DNA of 64,000 nt from Agapanthus africanus. Taxonomy: Eukaryota > Streptophyta > Magnoliopsida > Asparagales > Amaryllidaceae. Below, piece after piece: positions 10,461 through 24,352 of the stretch. The stretch covers positions 341,754,583-341,818,582 of the forward strand of contig CM057337.1 in NCBI GenBank assembly GCA_030015575.1. Reading direction: 5' to 3'. A model generated the notes under the pieces. The model had not been told where the DNA came from and made no database searches. It saw only the letters and a program-made list of their open reading frames with translations. Both the position numbers and the translations under genes were made by a program. Position 1 is the stretch's first letter. Each line of letters opens with the position of its first letter.

Positions 10461-12681
10461 TGTTAGTCATATATATGCCCTAGATGCCAATGTTATACAT
10501 ATGATTTATATTATAGTGGATGCTTGGATATATATAGAGAGGACTTTCTTGCTCGGAATGATAGTATGCTATTTGGTTTTACTTTGTCTTAACATGTTGA
10601 CTTGTATTAGTTTACCGTCTTGCTCTCACATGTTGATAAAGCCCTTAGGATATGTACTCGACTACTGGGACTATGATGAGATCATACTAGTGGGGCCAGG
10701 GTAGTCAGAAAGTACATCCTTTAACTGTTCCTAGTCGAGGGTGTATCGAGACAGGGCATCGATACACCAGAGTAGACTAGCGTATACGCATCTTGACCCA
10801 TATGATGGGCGATGGATGATCCCATATCCATTGGTGTTTGACATCAGAGATGGTGTACGGGTGCTCAGTGGAGACAGGGTACACTGAACGGACTCGCCGA
10901 GAACTCCTAGATGGATATATACCTATCGTCAGATAGCAGTTCCCCGGTGACAGTGGTACAGGTTAGTCTGTGACCCGAGATCGTCATAGAGTCTTGTGTG
11001 ATTTCCACTGTGCTTTGATTTCCATATTACCACGTCTAAGAGGGCGTCCAGAACGGTGGCTTTTGGGTACAGTCCCGAATCACATGGAGGCAATGAGCGA
11101 TAGAAGGGGTTTCGTCTCTCCCGGTATAGGGAGTTGATGTTGTGCTGTGTTCGATTGGCTATAACTGGAAGTCCCTGGCCAGGGCTGATATAGAGTACTA
11201 CTGGTAAGTGTTATCAGTAGGTTCTCGACCTGTTATGAGCCTCACATCGACATGACTTATTGGTTACTACGGTCTGACGTTTACCACCCCTAGACTAGAT
11301 ATGCGACATATCAGACGAAGAGACCGGACTGTACGGTAGTGTTACTGATTGGATTCAAAGGAGAATGTACAGGCTTGCTTGTTAATCTTCTGATCACTCA
11401 ATACCTGTGTGGCTGTTACGTTTAGTTGACCGCTTGCAGCTTGTGGGTGTTTGATATGATCATCACCTACTGCCGGCGTATTGACGATTCTTTAGAGTCC
11501 TACGCAGAGGTTTCCTGACTCAGGCAAAACATAGTAGGAGCACATATGTGATATGTGCGGGACCGAGAATATTACGATATGAGATATCGTATTCCATTCT
11601 CGCGATATATGATATCGGCCGGGTATATGTGATATAGCCGGGTCATCGGATCAAGTGTTGATACGATGAATCGGTACATGTTATATTAATCGGTTATATG
11701 CGATATAGCCGGATTGTCAGATCAAGTATTAATTCGATGATTTAATGTATAATTATATATATGATATATTACATTAAATTAACTAATATAAGCTCGCTTT
11801 ATTGATTCACTTTCTCACCGGATAATACTTTAATATATATGCGATATATGTTAATTGTATTATTTTCTTTTGTTACAAAAATATATTATATATGTGATAT
11901 ATAATATTGTAACAAGATAGGGTTACAAATGCAACATGATTTGTTGAGATTAAAGATGTTAGGGTTTGATTTGGGTTAGCATTTGGGTTAGCTTTTTCAT
12001 GAAGCTTCTAGAAGCTTTATTTTGTTTTAAGCATAGATATTTTATGTTGATATTTTGTAGAGATATTTCTTAACCCAACCCAAACCCTTTAACCTAGTTA
12101 ATTCTCTACAATGGTCGAGCCTTTGATTCATAACCAAGGGTTGCAATTGTAACCATAATAATAATTCATTATTCATCACAAAAGACTTCTTGTTCTTCTT
12201 CCTCTTTGAAAAGCTTGCTAGCTTTTTGTAAAGTGATGAATTAAAGTGAGAAAATGAAAACAAAAGAGAGCTATATTCCTATTTCATCATCCTCATCTAT
12301 TCTAGCCACTTAGATTAGGGTGTTCACTTCACTAATACTTGATTAGAGAAGTGAGAGCTTGAGTTAATGATTCTTCAAGGTAGATCATCTTCGAAAAGGA
12401 AGACTTCAAGCAAGCATGGATCGTTCGGCTTGTGGAGCCTCTCTAGAGTCCGGAAGTTCATGGACCGCGGCGAAGGGACTACTACTTGGAACTTATGAAG
12501 CGAAGGAGCGGACTACAAAGATTGTAATCCTTTTCTCTTAGATGTAAAGTTGTTTACATACTTTGTTTACCCTAAAACTGTAGCAAAGATCCTTGCTTTA
12601 GGTTGTTCGGCACTTGAAAAAATTTAAATTTGGCATAGTTGATGCCTTATGAGCCTTGTGATAGTGCCTAGTAACCCTACG
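10461..12681 (+). repeat. 5' LTR of element B (2221 bp)
   Basis: It starts TGTTAGTCATATATATGCCC and ends GTAACCCTACG, with G in place of the A of the usual CA end. It is followed directly by the primer-binding site. A 71-bp tandem pair sits at about 11624-11765: each unit has TATATG(T/C)GATATAGCCGG and then a dyad like ATCAAGTGTTGAT. Confidence 0.92.
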
Positions 12682-12875
12682 GTGGTATCAGAGCCAAGCT
12701 AGAGTTTTAGACGTTGTCTAGACGAAGTTAAAAGTCCGATCGAATCCCGAAACATCGATTTTGACCCCCTCTTTGGAAATTTTCTAAATTTTTTTTCCGT
12801 ACTAAAAATACTCAGAAAATTAAGCAAGTGATTCTATGGATAACTGTTAAATACGAGCTCCTAATTCCTTAAGTC

Positions 12876-12922
12876 GCCGCGGAACCACGGCAATACCATG
12901 CTTTGCGCGGCGGTTCCGCGGC
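12876..12922 (+). other. GC-rich inverted repeat in leader B
   Basis: GCCGCGGAACC (12876-12886) is the exact reverse complement of GGTTCCGCGGC (12912-12922), with a 25-base loop, in an otherwise AT-rich leader. Counterparts occur in C, D, N1 and N2 at a similar distance from the primer-binding site. Confidence 0.8.
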
Positions 12923-14723
12923 CGTACTTGGGTATTAGGGACAGATACTTCTAGGTAACATCCATAGGTATTACTACATGCAGCTGGGAATTTTTAATAT
13001 TACTCAAGTGTTGAGTTTTCTGGAGATCTATAAAATTCGTTGATTCGATCGGAATTTTAACATCGTTTAGTTTTTCGGGTAATTTAGAACGTGTTAAAAG
13101 GTTCGAACGGATATCAATAACTCATTTTTTCGATAACGGAAAACATTCAAGTGTTGAATTTTTCTCGAGTTTGAAACTTTCGGAAAAACATGCAAGCATA
13201 TCTGTGGACCCTCTAGAAGAACATAACCTTAACTCGAGTATGTGACCGTCAAAACTGCCACTGAACCCTCGGGTTTATGGTAGTTTAGCGTTGCCACATG
13301 TGAGGCGTTGGTTTGACCCTTCTACGGCTGCTTCATTGGGGCTGTCACATGTTCTGGGATTTTTGAACTCCGCTCAAGTGTTGAGCTATTTGGGAAATCT
13401 TGGGTGTTTGATTATTCGATTGGAAAGTTTAACTTTGTCTATTTATCTGGAATGCGATACAATATGTGGAATTCATATAGTTAGGCATGAAATGCAAAGT
13501 ATGTGATATTTCGGATTTAAGATGTCTAAAGTGATTGTGGATTCCAAATGTTGTAGTTTTACAACTTCCTTTCTATGACCGTAAGCGTAGTATGTGGTGT
13601 ATCGCCGGCTTCGTTGCTATACATCAGCGATAATCGGGATATGCATACTTGCTTACGTTGATGATATGAGATATTATGTGTTACTGTGATATGTTATATT
13701 GGATCGTCGTGTTCTGAATAGCCGAGGGTTTTATATGAGATGAGGGTTTTTATTTTCATTCATGTAAAATTCATTGTATATAATATTCTTTTATTGGGGC
13801 ACTTCCAGGTTGAGGATGATGTCACCATTGTATATTATTTACTCTTCTGCATTAGGATAGATCCGAGGAGGGGAGCACAAGTAACCGGGTTCTAGGGTCC
13901 AGAGGGAGGCCATCTCGAGGAGTCGAGACCGGGTCTCTTAACCCTAGAACTGGCAGTGTTACTTGCCGCTCTCGTAGGGGTCTAGGGATATGGGTTTCGC
14001 TATTCATCGCGACCGTGGAATTCGTGTTTTGTACAGGTTTGAAATAAAATACGGACGTCTTAGTATATCCAATATTTCATATGTTATCTTCTGCTGCAAT
14101 GTTCTGTGATGAGATCATATTACTGCCTGAGACGATATATATATATATATATTGATATATATATATATTGATATATATATATATATATATATATGATGAT
14201 ATATAAATATTACTGCTTCCGTTTCTTTTGTGATGCTTAGGAAGCATAAATGATGGGATTTATTAATGAGATTAATAAAAGAAAAGACACCTAAAAGATG
14301 TTGTAGAATTAAATTTTCAAAATGGGTGGCTACAGTTCTTGCTTTGCACCGTGGTATATATGATATACCTGCACCTTATTCGATGAGGAAAGAGCCGAGA
14401 TCCCTTCACCGGGAGTGACCTCTTTAACAAAACTGGCAGATGCTACAAACTCACGGTTTAGTTTTTGATTGCTTGTATAGTTCTTGCTTTGCAGCGCGGT
14501 ATTTGTGAAATATCCTGCACCTTATTTGATAAGGAAAGAGCCGAGATCCCTTCACCGGGAGTGACCTCTTTAGCGAAACTAGAAAAAGCCTCAAAAACAC
14601 TCCGTTTCAAAATCACTTGTTTCTACAACGATATCAAGTTCATTACGCTCATGGTTTTCTGAAAAACCTGCGTAGCCCTCCGTCATTTCAGATATGTATT
14701 AATTAGTATTCGTGCTGCGGTAG

Positions 14724-14916
14724 TTTGGCATTCGTCAAGGCGTAGTGTACGGTAGCTATTTACTACGTATCTGTAGCATGAGATGCGATTGGATTAGAGT
14801 ATTCTTACGGCGTTGTTTGGCATTCGTCAAGGGTCGTGCCGGTGGGTTTAATTCAATCAAGAATGTACGGGTTGAACTTGACTAGCGAACTATGGGTTGT
14901 TTGGCATTCGTCAAAG
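14724..14916 (+). other. Triplicate hairpin motif, element B (loop ATTC)
   Basis: TTTGGCATTCGTCAAGG occurs at 14724-14740 and 14816-14832, and with AAG as its last three bases at 14900-14916. TTGGC can pair with GTCAA (one G-U pair) and leaves the loop ATTC. The bases after each copy differ (CGTAGTG, GTCGTGC, TCATAGC), as they do at the matching positions of the other elements. Confidence 0.8.
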
Positions 14917-15367
14917 TCATAGCACGTTAGGGGCACAAGCATTATCGGGAATTTCAAGTGTTGAAATTTGAAATGAGATTGCATACCTTCTATGAGATAG
15001 ATTGATCCTGATACCTACTGCGAGTTAGAGTTACTCCTGGGAGAATTTTACACAGGATAATTAGCCAATCAAGTAGGTGTCTAGAAAGTTGTTAACGGGG
15101 TTATGCCTCTAGGAAAACAAGGTTTAGTTTAATTAGGTCCGTGCAAAAGCATGGGGAACCTCCCTCAAAGTACCAACACTGATCTGGCTGAAAGATTGGC
15201 GAACTTGTAAGGTGTAATTAATCCCGGCTAATCTTACCTTTTGGGGTTTTAAAAAGATTTGATAAAAAGCAGTGGGAGACATCCTGATTAGATAAGATAA
15301 TAACCAATCTAATCTTGCAAGAGCATACGCTAAAGTGTTTTCTTCTCTCTCACTCCAGGTAGCGACC

Positions 15368-16189
15368 AAGTCAGTCCTTAATCAAGATAATAACATGGAT
15401 GTATTGACTGAACCCGCTTATTATACAGAGCAGGGGAACGTTGGTCCCGTTCTTTCTTATAAATGTTATAAGACTGAGCAGGAAATAGAAGAATATCTGG
15501 ATTCCCATACCGCCCTAACGAAGAATAAGCATGTTGACGCATCTTCTTCAGCTGTGTTAGTTATCGAGAACTGTTTCTTAGTTCACTCTACGTCCTGAGT
15601 ATTAGATACCGGATCAAAATCCCATATATGTAATATGTTACATGGATACGAAAAGGTAGGGAACTGGGAGAGGGAGATCATTCCTTAAGAGTAAGGAATG
15701 GTGCAAATGTTGCAGCCAAGACAGTTGGCGAATATCACCTTGTATTACCAAATGCTAATACATTGGTTCTGAACGAGTGCTATTACATTCCGACCCTGAT
15801 ATGTAATATTATATCAGTTTCTTTATTGAATAAAGATGGATATAATTTTGTTATACAGGATAATGTTATGAACATATTCCTGAATCAAAGGTTGATTTGA
15901 TAGGGATCACTAAATAATGGCATATACGTTCTTAACCAAACTACGGTACTTAATGTACAAAACACACACAAGAGGAAGAGTTCAGAAATGAACGAATCCT
16001 TCTTGTGGCATTGTAGACTAGGTCATATCAATACGACACGACTAGCTAAATTGCATAAAGATGAATATTTGAATCCATTTGAATTTTCATCTTATGACAC
16101 TTGCCAGTCATGTCTCAAAGGAAAAATGACCAAAACTCCGTTTAGTGGACACGGAGAAAGAGTTACAGAACTTTTGGGGCTGATACATA
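15368..16189 (+). pseudogene. Element B pol, first part (protease to start of integrase)
   Basis: The expected start codon reads AAG (15368-15370). The peptide (..LNQDNNMDVLTEP..) runs directly to the protease motif, without capsid or zinc knuckle. The Trp of SW-VLDTG is a TGA stop (15596-15598), and DTGSGS reads DTGSKS. A one-base deletion lies near 15644, and TGA-TAG occur near 15897-15902. From 15988 the pre-integrase zinc-binding part is open: WHCRLGH and CQSCLKGK. Element N1 interrupts the gene after ..LLGLIH, just before the first catalytic Asp of integrase. Pol would process the polyprotein, copy the RNA and integrate it; this copy cannot. Confidence 0.85.
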
Positions 16190-18417
16190 TGTAGGGTTCC
16201 TGGGCACCCCCAAGAGGTCTCACAAGGTATCGATCATGCCAATTTCAAAAATTAGCGGTGCCGAGAAACCCTAGAACGGATCGTTGGCTAGATTTCTAGG
16301 CGAAAAGAAAACTAGTTAACACTTAACTATAAGGAAACGGAAATACAACCTTTGTAGATCCGGTTCTCCACCTCCATAGCTCCGCAACGAAGTATCCTCG
16401 CTGTCCAAATCGAAATCCGGGCTCTTGCGTCGGCTTCATCGTAGAAGAAGCGGGCTAGGTCATCGACGACGTGCCGAAGATGATCTACGTCGAAGCATCA
16501 CTAGATCAAGCTCCACCTTCTCCAAGCCATGAAAACTTGTGAAGGAAACACACTCTACTACTTGGCAAGAGGTAGAGGATGAAGAAATAGGAAGTGGGTT
16601 CAATTTAGAATTGGATTTCTCACTCTTTATCATCAATCACCATTGATGACCTTAAGGTTTTCTTCTTGAGTTCAAGGAAGAAGAAGAAGAAATGATATGA
16701 TAAGTTTATTAAAAAGAAAAGAATAATCAAACCTTATCATAATGTTAACTATGGTAATGTGTAGAGAATCAATCATGGTTAAAGGAATGGTTAGGGTTAA
16801 GGATGAGATAAGAATGGTGGACAAAGTCAAAGCTTCATGAAGCTTCAACTAAACAACAAATAAAGCCACCATTCTTTTCTCTTTTCCATTTATTTTCCAA
16901 AATGTATAAACAAATAAATAAATGAATAAATAAGTAATGGAAAAATAAAACCCTAATTATATGTTTAACCATGGTTTAATTCTTTACACTTAACCAAGGA
17001 AACATGTATCATCAAACATGATACAATCATGTGTACAAAAGTATATCACATATACAATGTGCACAAACCGAGTGAGAAAATCCATTTAAAGTGAACCAAT
17101 ACTAGTTAATGTAAAGTAATATATCAAGTATATAATTATACATTAAATCATTAAATCAACACTTGATTTAACGATCCGGTCATATCGCATATAACCGACT
17201 AGTATCCAATGTATCGGCTTATCGAATCAACCTTTGATTCGATAACTAGGGTATATCGCATATAACTTAATCGATACATTCATCGCGAGAATGGAATACG
17301 GTATCACATACACGCATTATTCTCGGTCCCGCACATATCTCATATGCGCTCCTATTTCGTTTCGCTTGAGCCAGGAAACCTCCGTGTAGGACTCTAAAGA
17401 CTCGTCAATACGCCGGCAGCAGGCGATGATCATATCAAACACCCACAAGCCGCAAGCGGTCTGCTAAACGTAACGGCCACTCGGGTATTGAGCGATCAGA
17501 AGATCGACGAGCAAGCCCGCTCATACTCCTTAGAATCCAACCAGTAACACTACCGTACAGTCCGGTCTGATCGTCTGATATGTCGCATATCTCGCCTAGG
17601 GGTGGTAAACGTCACACCCCAATAGCTCGATAAGTCGTGTCGATATGAGGTCTATAACAATTCGAGAAACTACTGGTAACACTTACCAGTAAATCTCAGT
17701 AACCCTGGCCAGGGATTTCCTGTTATAGCCAATCGAACACAGCGCAACATCAACTCCCTATACCGGGAGAGACGAATCCCCTCCTATCGCTCATTGCCTC
17801 CATGTGACTCGGGACTGTACCCAAAAACCACCGTTTTGCACGCCCTCTTGGACGTGGTAAGGTGGAAATCAAAGCACAGTGGGAACCACACAAGACTCTA
17901 TGACGATCTCGGGTCTACAGACTAACCTGTACCAGTGTCACCAGAGAACTGCCATCTGACGTGAGGTATAATACCATCTGGGAGTTCTCGGCGAGTCCGT
18001 CCAGTGTACCCAGTCTCTACTGAGCACCCGTATATCATCTCTGATGTCAAACACAAATGGATATGGGATCATCCATCGCCCATCTATATGGGTCGAGAAG
18101 GTATACGCTAGTCTACTCTGGTATATCGATGCCCCATCTCGATACACCCACGACTAGGGACTTTGAAGGATGTACTTATGGACTACCATGTCCCTACTAG
18201 TATGATCCGCATCATAGTCCAGATAGTCAAGTACATATCCTAAGGGCTTTACCAACATGTAACAGAGAGACAATCAGTGTACACGTTAAGGTAAAGAGCA
18301 ACCAGATAGCATACTATCATGTCGAGCAAGAAAGTCCTCCCTATATATGTCCCAGCATCCACTACAATATACATCATATGTACAGTAATGGCCTCTAGGG
18401 CATACATATAACTAACA
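16190..18417 (-). repeat. 3' LTR of element N1
   Basis: The plus-strand left edge is TGTAGGGTTCC, the reverse complement of the family LTR end GGAACCCTACA, and the right edge is ATAACTAACA. It is followed by the reverse complement of the polypurine tract (18418-18432: ATCTCCCACTTGCAC). Confidence 0.92.
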
Positions 18418-18439
18418 ATCTCCCACTTGCACTAGGGCC

Positions 18440-21192
18440 ATCTGTAGCAGTGGTTGTAGTATCTCATACTCAACCATCCCATAAAAGTCTCTCTCTGGGA
18501 ACAGGCCTTTGTGAGTGGATCCGCTGTGTTGTCCTCTGAGTCTACTCTCCTAACCTCGATCTCCCTGGAGATCAACCATCTCCATGTTCAGGTGATACTG
18601 CCTTAGAATCTATCTGGATCACTGATGGGACCTGCGTTCCTTGGCTTAAGCCACAACTCCATTGTCACACAATGGGAGGAACATAGTTCATCTCATGAAC
18701 CAATATACACCCAAACATCCTCTTTTGGTAGCATCTTAAGTAGCGATGTATCCAGCCTTTATCGTCTAGTATGTCATGGTATCTAGCTTGGAACTCTTCC
18801 AACATACCGTCCCTCCACTGAGGGTAAAGACAATGCCTGTGACTGACATTCAGTCGTCTTTATCACCCTGGAACCCTTCCAGTGATTCTCCCCAGGATCG
18901 GTTGATACCGTCTCACTACAACTAGTGAGAATCCTAACATCCAATTAGATCTATCTCATAGATCCAAAATCCAAGATTTAGGAGGTATCACTTTGATCCT
19001 ATATGGAGAATTATGGTGATAAGCGGAGATTGACCGAGCGTAGCATAGGAAACTCCTTCCCCATCAAGAGTATGTCATCCACGTACTCTACGAGGATCGT
19101 CACCATACTCCCTACTACCTTTTTGTTTATACAAGGTTCATCTACCATTTTGATGATGTCAAACTCTTTGACTAATTCATCAAAACAGATGTTCCAACTC
19201 CGCGATGCCTGCTTTATCAAATAAAGCATCTTGCACACGTTTCCACTGCTCCCACTGTCTACGAAGCCCTCTGGCTGTGTACTTATAGACGCTCTCTTCT
19301 AAATCATCATTTAGAAAAGCAGTCAAGACACCCAACCACCAGATATCGCAGTCATGGTATGTAGCCGTGACAAGTAGGATCTGGATGGACTTAAGCATAG
19401 CTACTTGAAAAGGTTTCATCATTATCCACACCTGGTCAATGATGCAAACTTTTAACAAGTCTATCTTTGAAAGTCTCAACTTTTCCATGTACACCAAGTA
19501 ATCTTCTCAAGATATACTTGCTCCTGATGGGGATTTAACCCTTCAGATATTGCAACCAAAGTCCATACTTTGTTGGTGTATTAGGATTCCATCTCAGATC
19601 ACTAAGCATCCAGCCATTCTTACAGAGTCTCACTCCTGATAGCCAGCTCGAAACTAGTTGGGTCATCATCTCATGATGCAATCCTCGCTCCCACTGTCAT
19701 AGAGAAACCGAAGTATATCTCAAGTGGGTGAGGAACCCTGCTAGATCGGCGGAGAGGCTGAGGTTCGTTGGAATCTACTGAATCCTTTGGTTCTACCAAA
19801 TCATCTGCTGTAGTTTGTATTGCTGGAACCATTCCAGTTCTACATAACTGATCTTGCCTCGAGCTTGTCCGGATTATGCTTTTAGACATAGCCCAGACAA
19901 CCCAAAATCTTAACCAACTTAAGATATGGGCTCTTCCCTTTCCATATCACATATGAAGCGGTAGGCAACTGATTTGATTGGAACCCAATTCAATAGATAT
20001 GCAGCTTCTCAAGTGCATAACTCCCAAAAGAAAATAGGTAACTCAGTAGTACTCATCACAGAGCACACCATATCAAATAGGGTGCGATTGCTCCGCCCCG
20101 ATATACCATCGTGTTATGGTGTATACGGAGGAGTAATGCTAAGAGAGAATCTCATTCTCCTTTAGAATAGTCCAGGAATTCCATGCACAAGTATTCTCCT
20201 CCCTGATCTCATCATAGGACATAATACTTATACCCGTATTTTGGTTTTCTACTTCTAACTTATATTCTGTGATTATCTCAAAAGGTTCGGACTTGTGTTT
20301 CAACAGGAACATATGATTGAATCTTGAGAGATTATCAGAGAACGTAATGAAGTATAAAAAACCAGTCCTGGCATGTGTAGACAGGGGACCTTTATACATC
20401 AACATGTATCAGTCCCAAGAGTAAACTAACTCTTTCTCTGTTTCCAGTAAACGGAGCTATGGTCATCTTATCTTTGTGACATGACTGGCGAGTTTCACAA
20501 GATGTAAATTCAAACTGATTTAAATACGCATCTATATGTAACTCTAGCTAGTCGGGTCACATTGATCTGACCTAGTCTACAATGCCTCAAGAAGAATTCG
20601 TTCATTTCTGAACTCTTCCTCTGTAGTTTGATTTAGAACATCAATGCTTTTAGATAACGTGCCTGAACCGATCAACTTTTGATATAGGAAATGTTCAAAA
20701 CATTATCCAACAATACAAAATTTTATCGTTTCTTTACTAATAAAGAGACTGATATGATTTTGTATATCAGGTTCGGTATCTAATAACATTCGTTCAGAAT
20801 CAATGTATTATAATACAGGGTGACAGTGACCAACAGACTTGGCTGCAACTCTTGCCCCGTTTTCTGCCTCATGAAACTTATCACCCGTTCTCAGTTCTCT
20901 ACCTTTCTGTAGCCCTATGTAACAGATTACATATCTGGGATCCTGATCTGGTATCACATACCCAGGACGTAAAGGATACTGGGAAACAGTTCTCTGTAAT
21001 GAACACACCCGAAGATGATGCATCAACATGCACTCTCTTCGTTTGGGCGGCACGGGAATTCTGGTAATCCCCAATTTCCTGCTCTGTCTTATAACAATTA
21101 TAAGTTGGAGCGGGACCAACGTTCCCCAGCTCAGTATAACAAGCGGGTTCGGTCAATTATTCCGTATTATTATCTTGATTAAGGCGTGATAT
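18440..21192 (-). pseudogene. Element N1 pol, heavily decayed
   Basis: Minus strand. The expected ATG reads ATA at 21192-21190. Recognisable parts in order are the gag-less N-terminus (..YNCYKTEQEIGDYQNS..), a damaged protease motif (WVCDTRSGS), integrase pieces (20405-20139), a hinge with the LRRSSRVPHP motif (near 19750) and RT with EYVDDILL (19238-19011). Only RNase H scraps are left. Frameshifts are numerous. At least three deletions have the same junctions in element D: after the RDRS block (near 18930), before FQSD (near 18870) and near the CDNNGA motif (near 18680). The protein is certainly non-functional. Confidence 0.85.
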
Positions 21193-24100
21193 GGTCGCTA
21201 CCAGGAGAGAGAGAGAAGAAAACACTCAGCGTGCGCTCTTGCAAGAATAGATTGGTTATTATTTTATCTAATCAGGATGGCTCCCACTGCTTTTTATCAA
21301 ATCTTCCTTCAAACCCTAAAAGGAAAGACTAGCCGGGATTAATTACACACTACAAGTTCGCCAATCTTTCAGCCAGGCCAGTGTCGGTACTTTGAGGGAG
21401 GTCCCCCGTGCTTTCGCACGAACCTAATTAATGTAAACCTCGTTTTCCCAGAGGCGTAACCTCGTTAACACCTTTCTAGACACCTACTTGATCGGCTAAT
21501 TGTAATGTATAAAACTCTCCCAGGAGTAACTCTTACTCGCAGCGGGTATCGGGATCCAACTATCTCATAGAAGGTATGCAATCTCATTGCAAATTTCAAA
21601 ACTTGAAATTCCCGATAATATTTTGCCCCTAGCTCGCTATGACCTTGACGCATGCCAAACAACCCATAGTCTGCTAGTCAAGTTCAACCTGTACATTTCT
21701 TGATTGAATTAAACCCACCCGCACGACCCTTGACGCATGCCAAACAACGCCGTACGAATACCCTAATCCAATCGCATCATATGCTAGCAGATAAGCACTA
21801 GTTAGCTACCGTACACTACGCCTTGACGCATGCCAAACAACCGCAGCACGAATACTAACTAGTACTTATCTGAAATGACGAAGGGCTACGACAGGGTTTT
21901 CTGAAAACCTATTGCGTAATGAACTTGATATCGTTGTAGAATCAAATGATTTTGAAATGGAGTGCTTTTGAGGCTTTTCTAGTTTTGCTAAAGGAGTCAC
22001 TCCCGGTGAAGGGATCGTCGGTCCTTTCCTCGTCGAATGAGGTGCGGGATATATCATATATATCACTGTGCAAAGCAAAAATTCTTAAAAGCAATGAAAA
22101 GACAAACCGAGTGTGTAGCATCTGCCAGTTATCGCTAAAGGAGTCACTCCCGGTGAAGGGATCTCGGTCCTTTCCCTATCGAATAAGGTGCAGGATATAT
22201 CATATATACCGCTGTGCAAAGCAAGAACTGTAGCTACCTGTTTTATTTTGAAATTCGATTCTACAACATCTTAGGTTTCTTTTATTTCATTAATCACATT
22301 AATGAAGTCCCATCATTTAATTACCTAAACATCACAGATAAATACGACGTATGCTTATGCCATCCGCATTCGCCTAGATGTCCCCTCGTTCATCGTTAGG
22401 TTAGGTAACTAACAACAGAGCGGGGCAGGGCTAGCGCGGGTGTAAAACATAAGTAAAGTCTATATAATATATCATATATACTATATAATGTATCTATCAC
22501 AGAACATCACATGATCACATCACAGATATCGCAGCAGAAGAATCATATGAAATATTGGATATACGAGAACGTCCGTGTTTTCAATACGAGCCAGTATAAA
22601 ACACGGATTCCACGGTCGCGATGAATAGCCAAACCCACACCCCTAGACCCCTACGAGAGCGGCAAGCAACCCTACCAATTCTGGAGTTAGGAGACCCGGA
22701 CTCGACTCCTCGAGTTGGTCTCCCACTGGACTCCAGAACCCGGTTACTTGTGCCCTCCTCCTTGGGTCTATCCTAGTGCGGAAAAGTAAATAATATACAA
22801 CAACGGTGACAACTTCCGCAACCTGGAAGTGCCCCAATAAAAGAATATTACATACAAGTTTTTACATGAATGAAAATGAAAAACACTCATCTCACATAAA
22901 AAAACCCCGGCTATTCAAACACGACGATCCAATATAACATATCCAGCAACACATAACATCACATGTCATCAACGTAAGTAAATATGTCCATCCCAATTGT
23001 CGTTGACATATAGCAACGAAACCGGCGATATCACATATTACACTTACGGTCACAGAAAAGAAAGTGTAAAACTACAACAGTTGGAATCCGCAACCACCTC
23101 AGACATCGCATGCCTAACCAAATGAATTACTTAGACATCGCATGCCTAACAATTATAAACCCCACATTTTAGTCTCAAAATCGAAAACACTTTTCAATAC
23201 CTAGTCGGGCAATTCAACAAGATTCCCGACATCCTGATCGAATGCTCGTCGCAAACTTCAGTAGACGGCTGCACCCCCGATACCATCGACGAAGTGCACC
23301 AAGGCGAAACACCGCTGCCGCGAGCTCCCGGACGGATGCTTTCGGCGACGGGGTTCTCCTACAATCACTTGGTCGGGGCTATGGAGTGAGGCTGTCTATT
23401 AAGTTTACCCGGCGAGTATCCGCGTACGCTACGTGATTGCGACGGACTTTTGATCACATCAAAATTCCGTGGCAACCGATCAAGTGAGACTAAATTGCTA
23501 GATTTACAACATTCATTCAGTTATCTCATAACTGTTGTGAATTCCAATTATTGTATCCCATTCCAGATAAACAGAAAATGTTAAACTTTTCGATCGAACA
23601 GTCAAACACCCAAGTTTTCCCGATACTGCTCAACACATGAAATAAGTCTAACAACATTCAGTTCGTGCCTCAGTACCAACGGTCCAGCCGTAGAAGGGTC
23701 AAGCCAACGCCTTACATGTGGCACGCCGTACTGCCCCAAGCCCTAAGGTTCAAAGGGCAGTTCAAGATGGTCACATAATCGAGTTAAGGTTTGTTGTCTT
23801 CTAGAGGGACCATCGCATTACTTGCACTACTTAGAACGTCGTTAAAGCACGGAAAAATCCAACACTTGGAAATTTCCCGACAGGGGAAAAATTGGGTATT
23901 TATATCCGGTCGAACTTTTTAACATATTCTAAAAATTTATCCGGAAATACACAAAGACGAAATTTGATACCCCGATCGAAACACCGAATCCCCAAAACAA
24001 CTCCAGAAAATTCAACTCTTGAAAAAATATTAAAAATACCCATAAAACTCAGCTTCTGAAATAATGAATTACTGTGCAGAGAGGGGGGGCTGACGTCATC

Positions 24101-24352
24101 AATCTGCCGCGGAACCGCCGCCTAAAGCAGGCTTCTGCCGCGGTTCCGCCGCAGCTTGCATTGTTCATGACCCCAATTTTGCACCGTAATTCTTAGAATT
24201 CTCTGCTGAGTTTTCTGCATATTTTTAATTTGGAAAAATCCCAGTTTTTGAAAAAAGGACAGAGAGCATGTTTAGGTTTGGGTTTCGGGTTCGTTCGGAC
24301 TTCAAATTGCGTCTAGACTTCGCCTAAGGCTCTAGCTAGGCTCTGATACCAC
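21193..24352 (-). other. Element N1 primer-binding site and leader
   Basis: The plus strand reads ggctctgataccac at 24339-24352, the reverse complement of the iMet primer-binding site. Going leftwards there is a GC-rich inverted repeat (24105-24155), a block shared only with D (about 23095-23530), two copies of the 145-bp module (about 22230-21950), three hairpin motifs (21837-21643) and a polypyrimidine tract on the minus strand (about 21230-21203). The unrelated plus-strand open frame 23242-23436 lies in the D/N1-specific block and has no recognisable similarity. Confidence 0.75.
21643..21837 (-). other. Triplicate hairpin motif, element N1 (loop ATGC)
   Basis: On the minus strand TTTGGCATGCGTCAAGG occurs identically at 21837-21821, 21744-21728 and 21659-21643. 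The stem is TTGGC/GTCAA and the loop is ATGC, within a self-complementary GCATGC. Confidence 0.8.

Larger units (their letters stand above)
12682..15367 (+). other. Element B primer-binding site and 2.7-kb leader
   Basis: gtggtatcagagcc (12682-12695) complements the 3' end of initiator-Met tRNA. The leader has no substantial open frame. It contains a GC-rich inverted repeat (12876-12886 with 12912-12922), an AT tract (14135-14195), a 145-bp module in two copies (from 14339 and 14484) and three hairpin motifs (14724, 14816, 14900). It ends in a polypyrimidine tract with CCAG (15340-15358) before the start of pol. Confidence 0.8.

Noticed and set aside
12042..12263. Minus-strand open frame repeated near 40845-41099
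   Set aside because: It lies in both LTRs of element B; its duplication simply reflects the LTR pair.
12682..12695. tRNA gene signal at TGGTATCAGAGCC sites
   Set aside because: Only the 3' end complement is present; these are primer-binding sites, not tRNA genes.
19003..20165. Plus-strand open frames inside N1
   Set aside because: Antisense to the decayed pol of N1.
23242..23436. Arg/Ser-rich open frame of 64 codons as a captured gene
   Set aside because: No similarity recognised, and the matching D copy was not shown to keep the frame; reported only as part of the D/N1-specific block.
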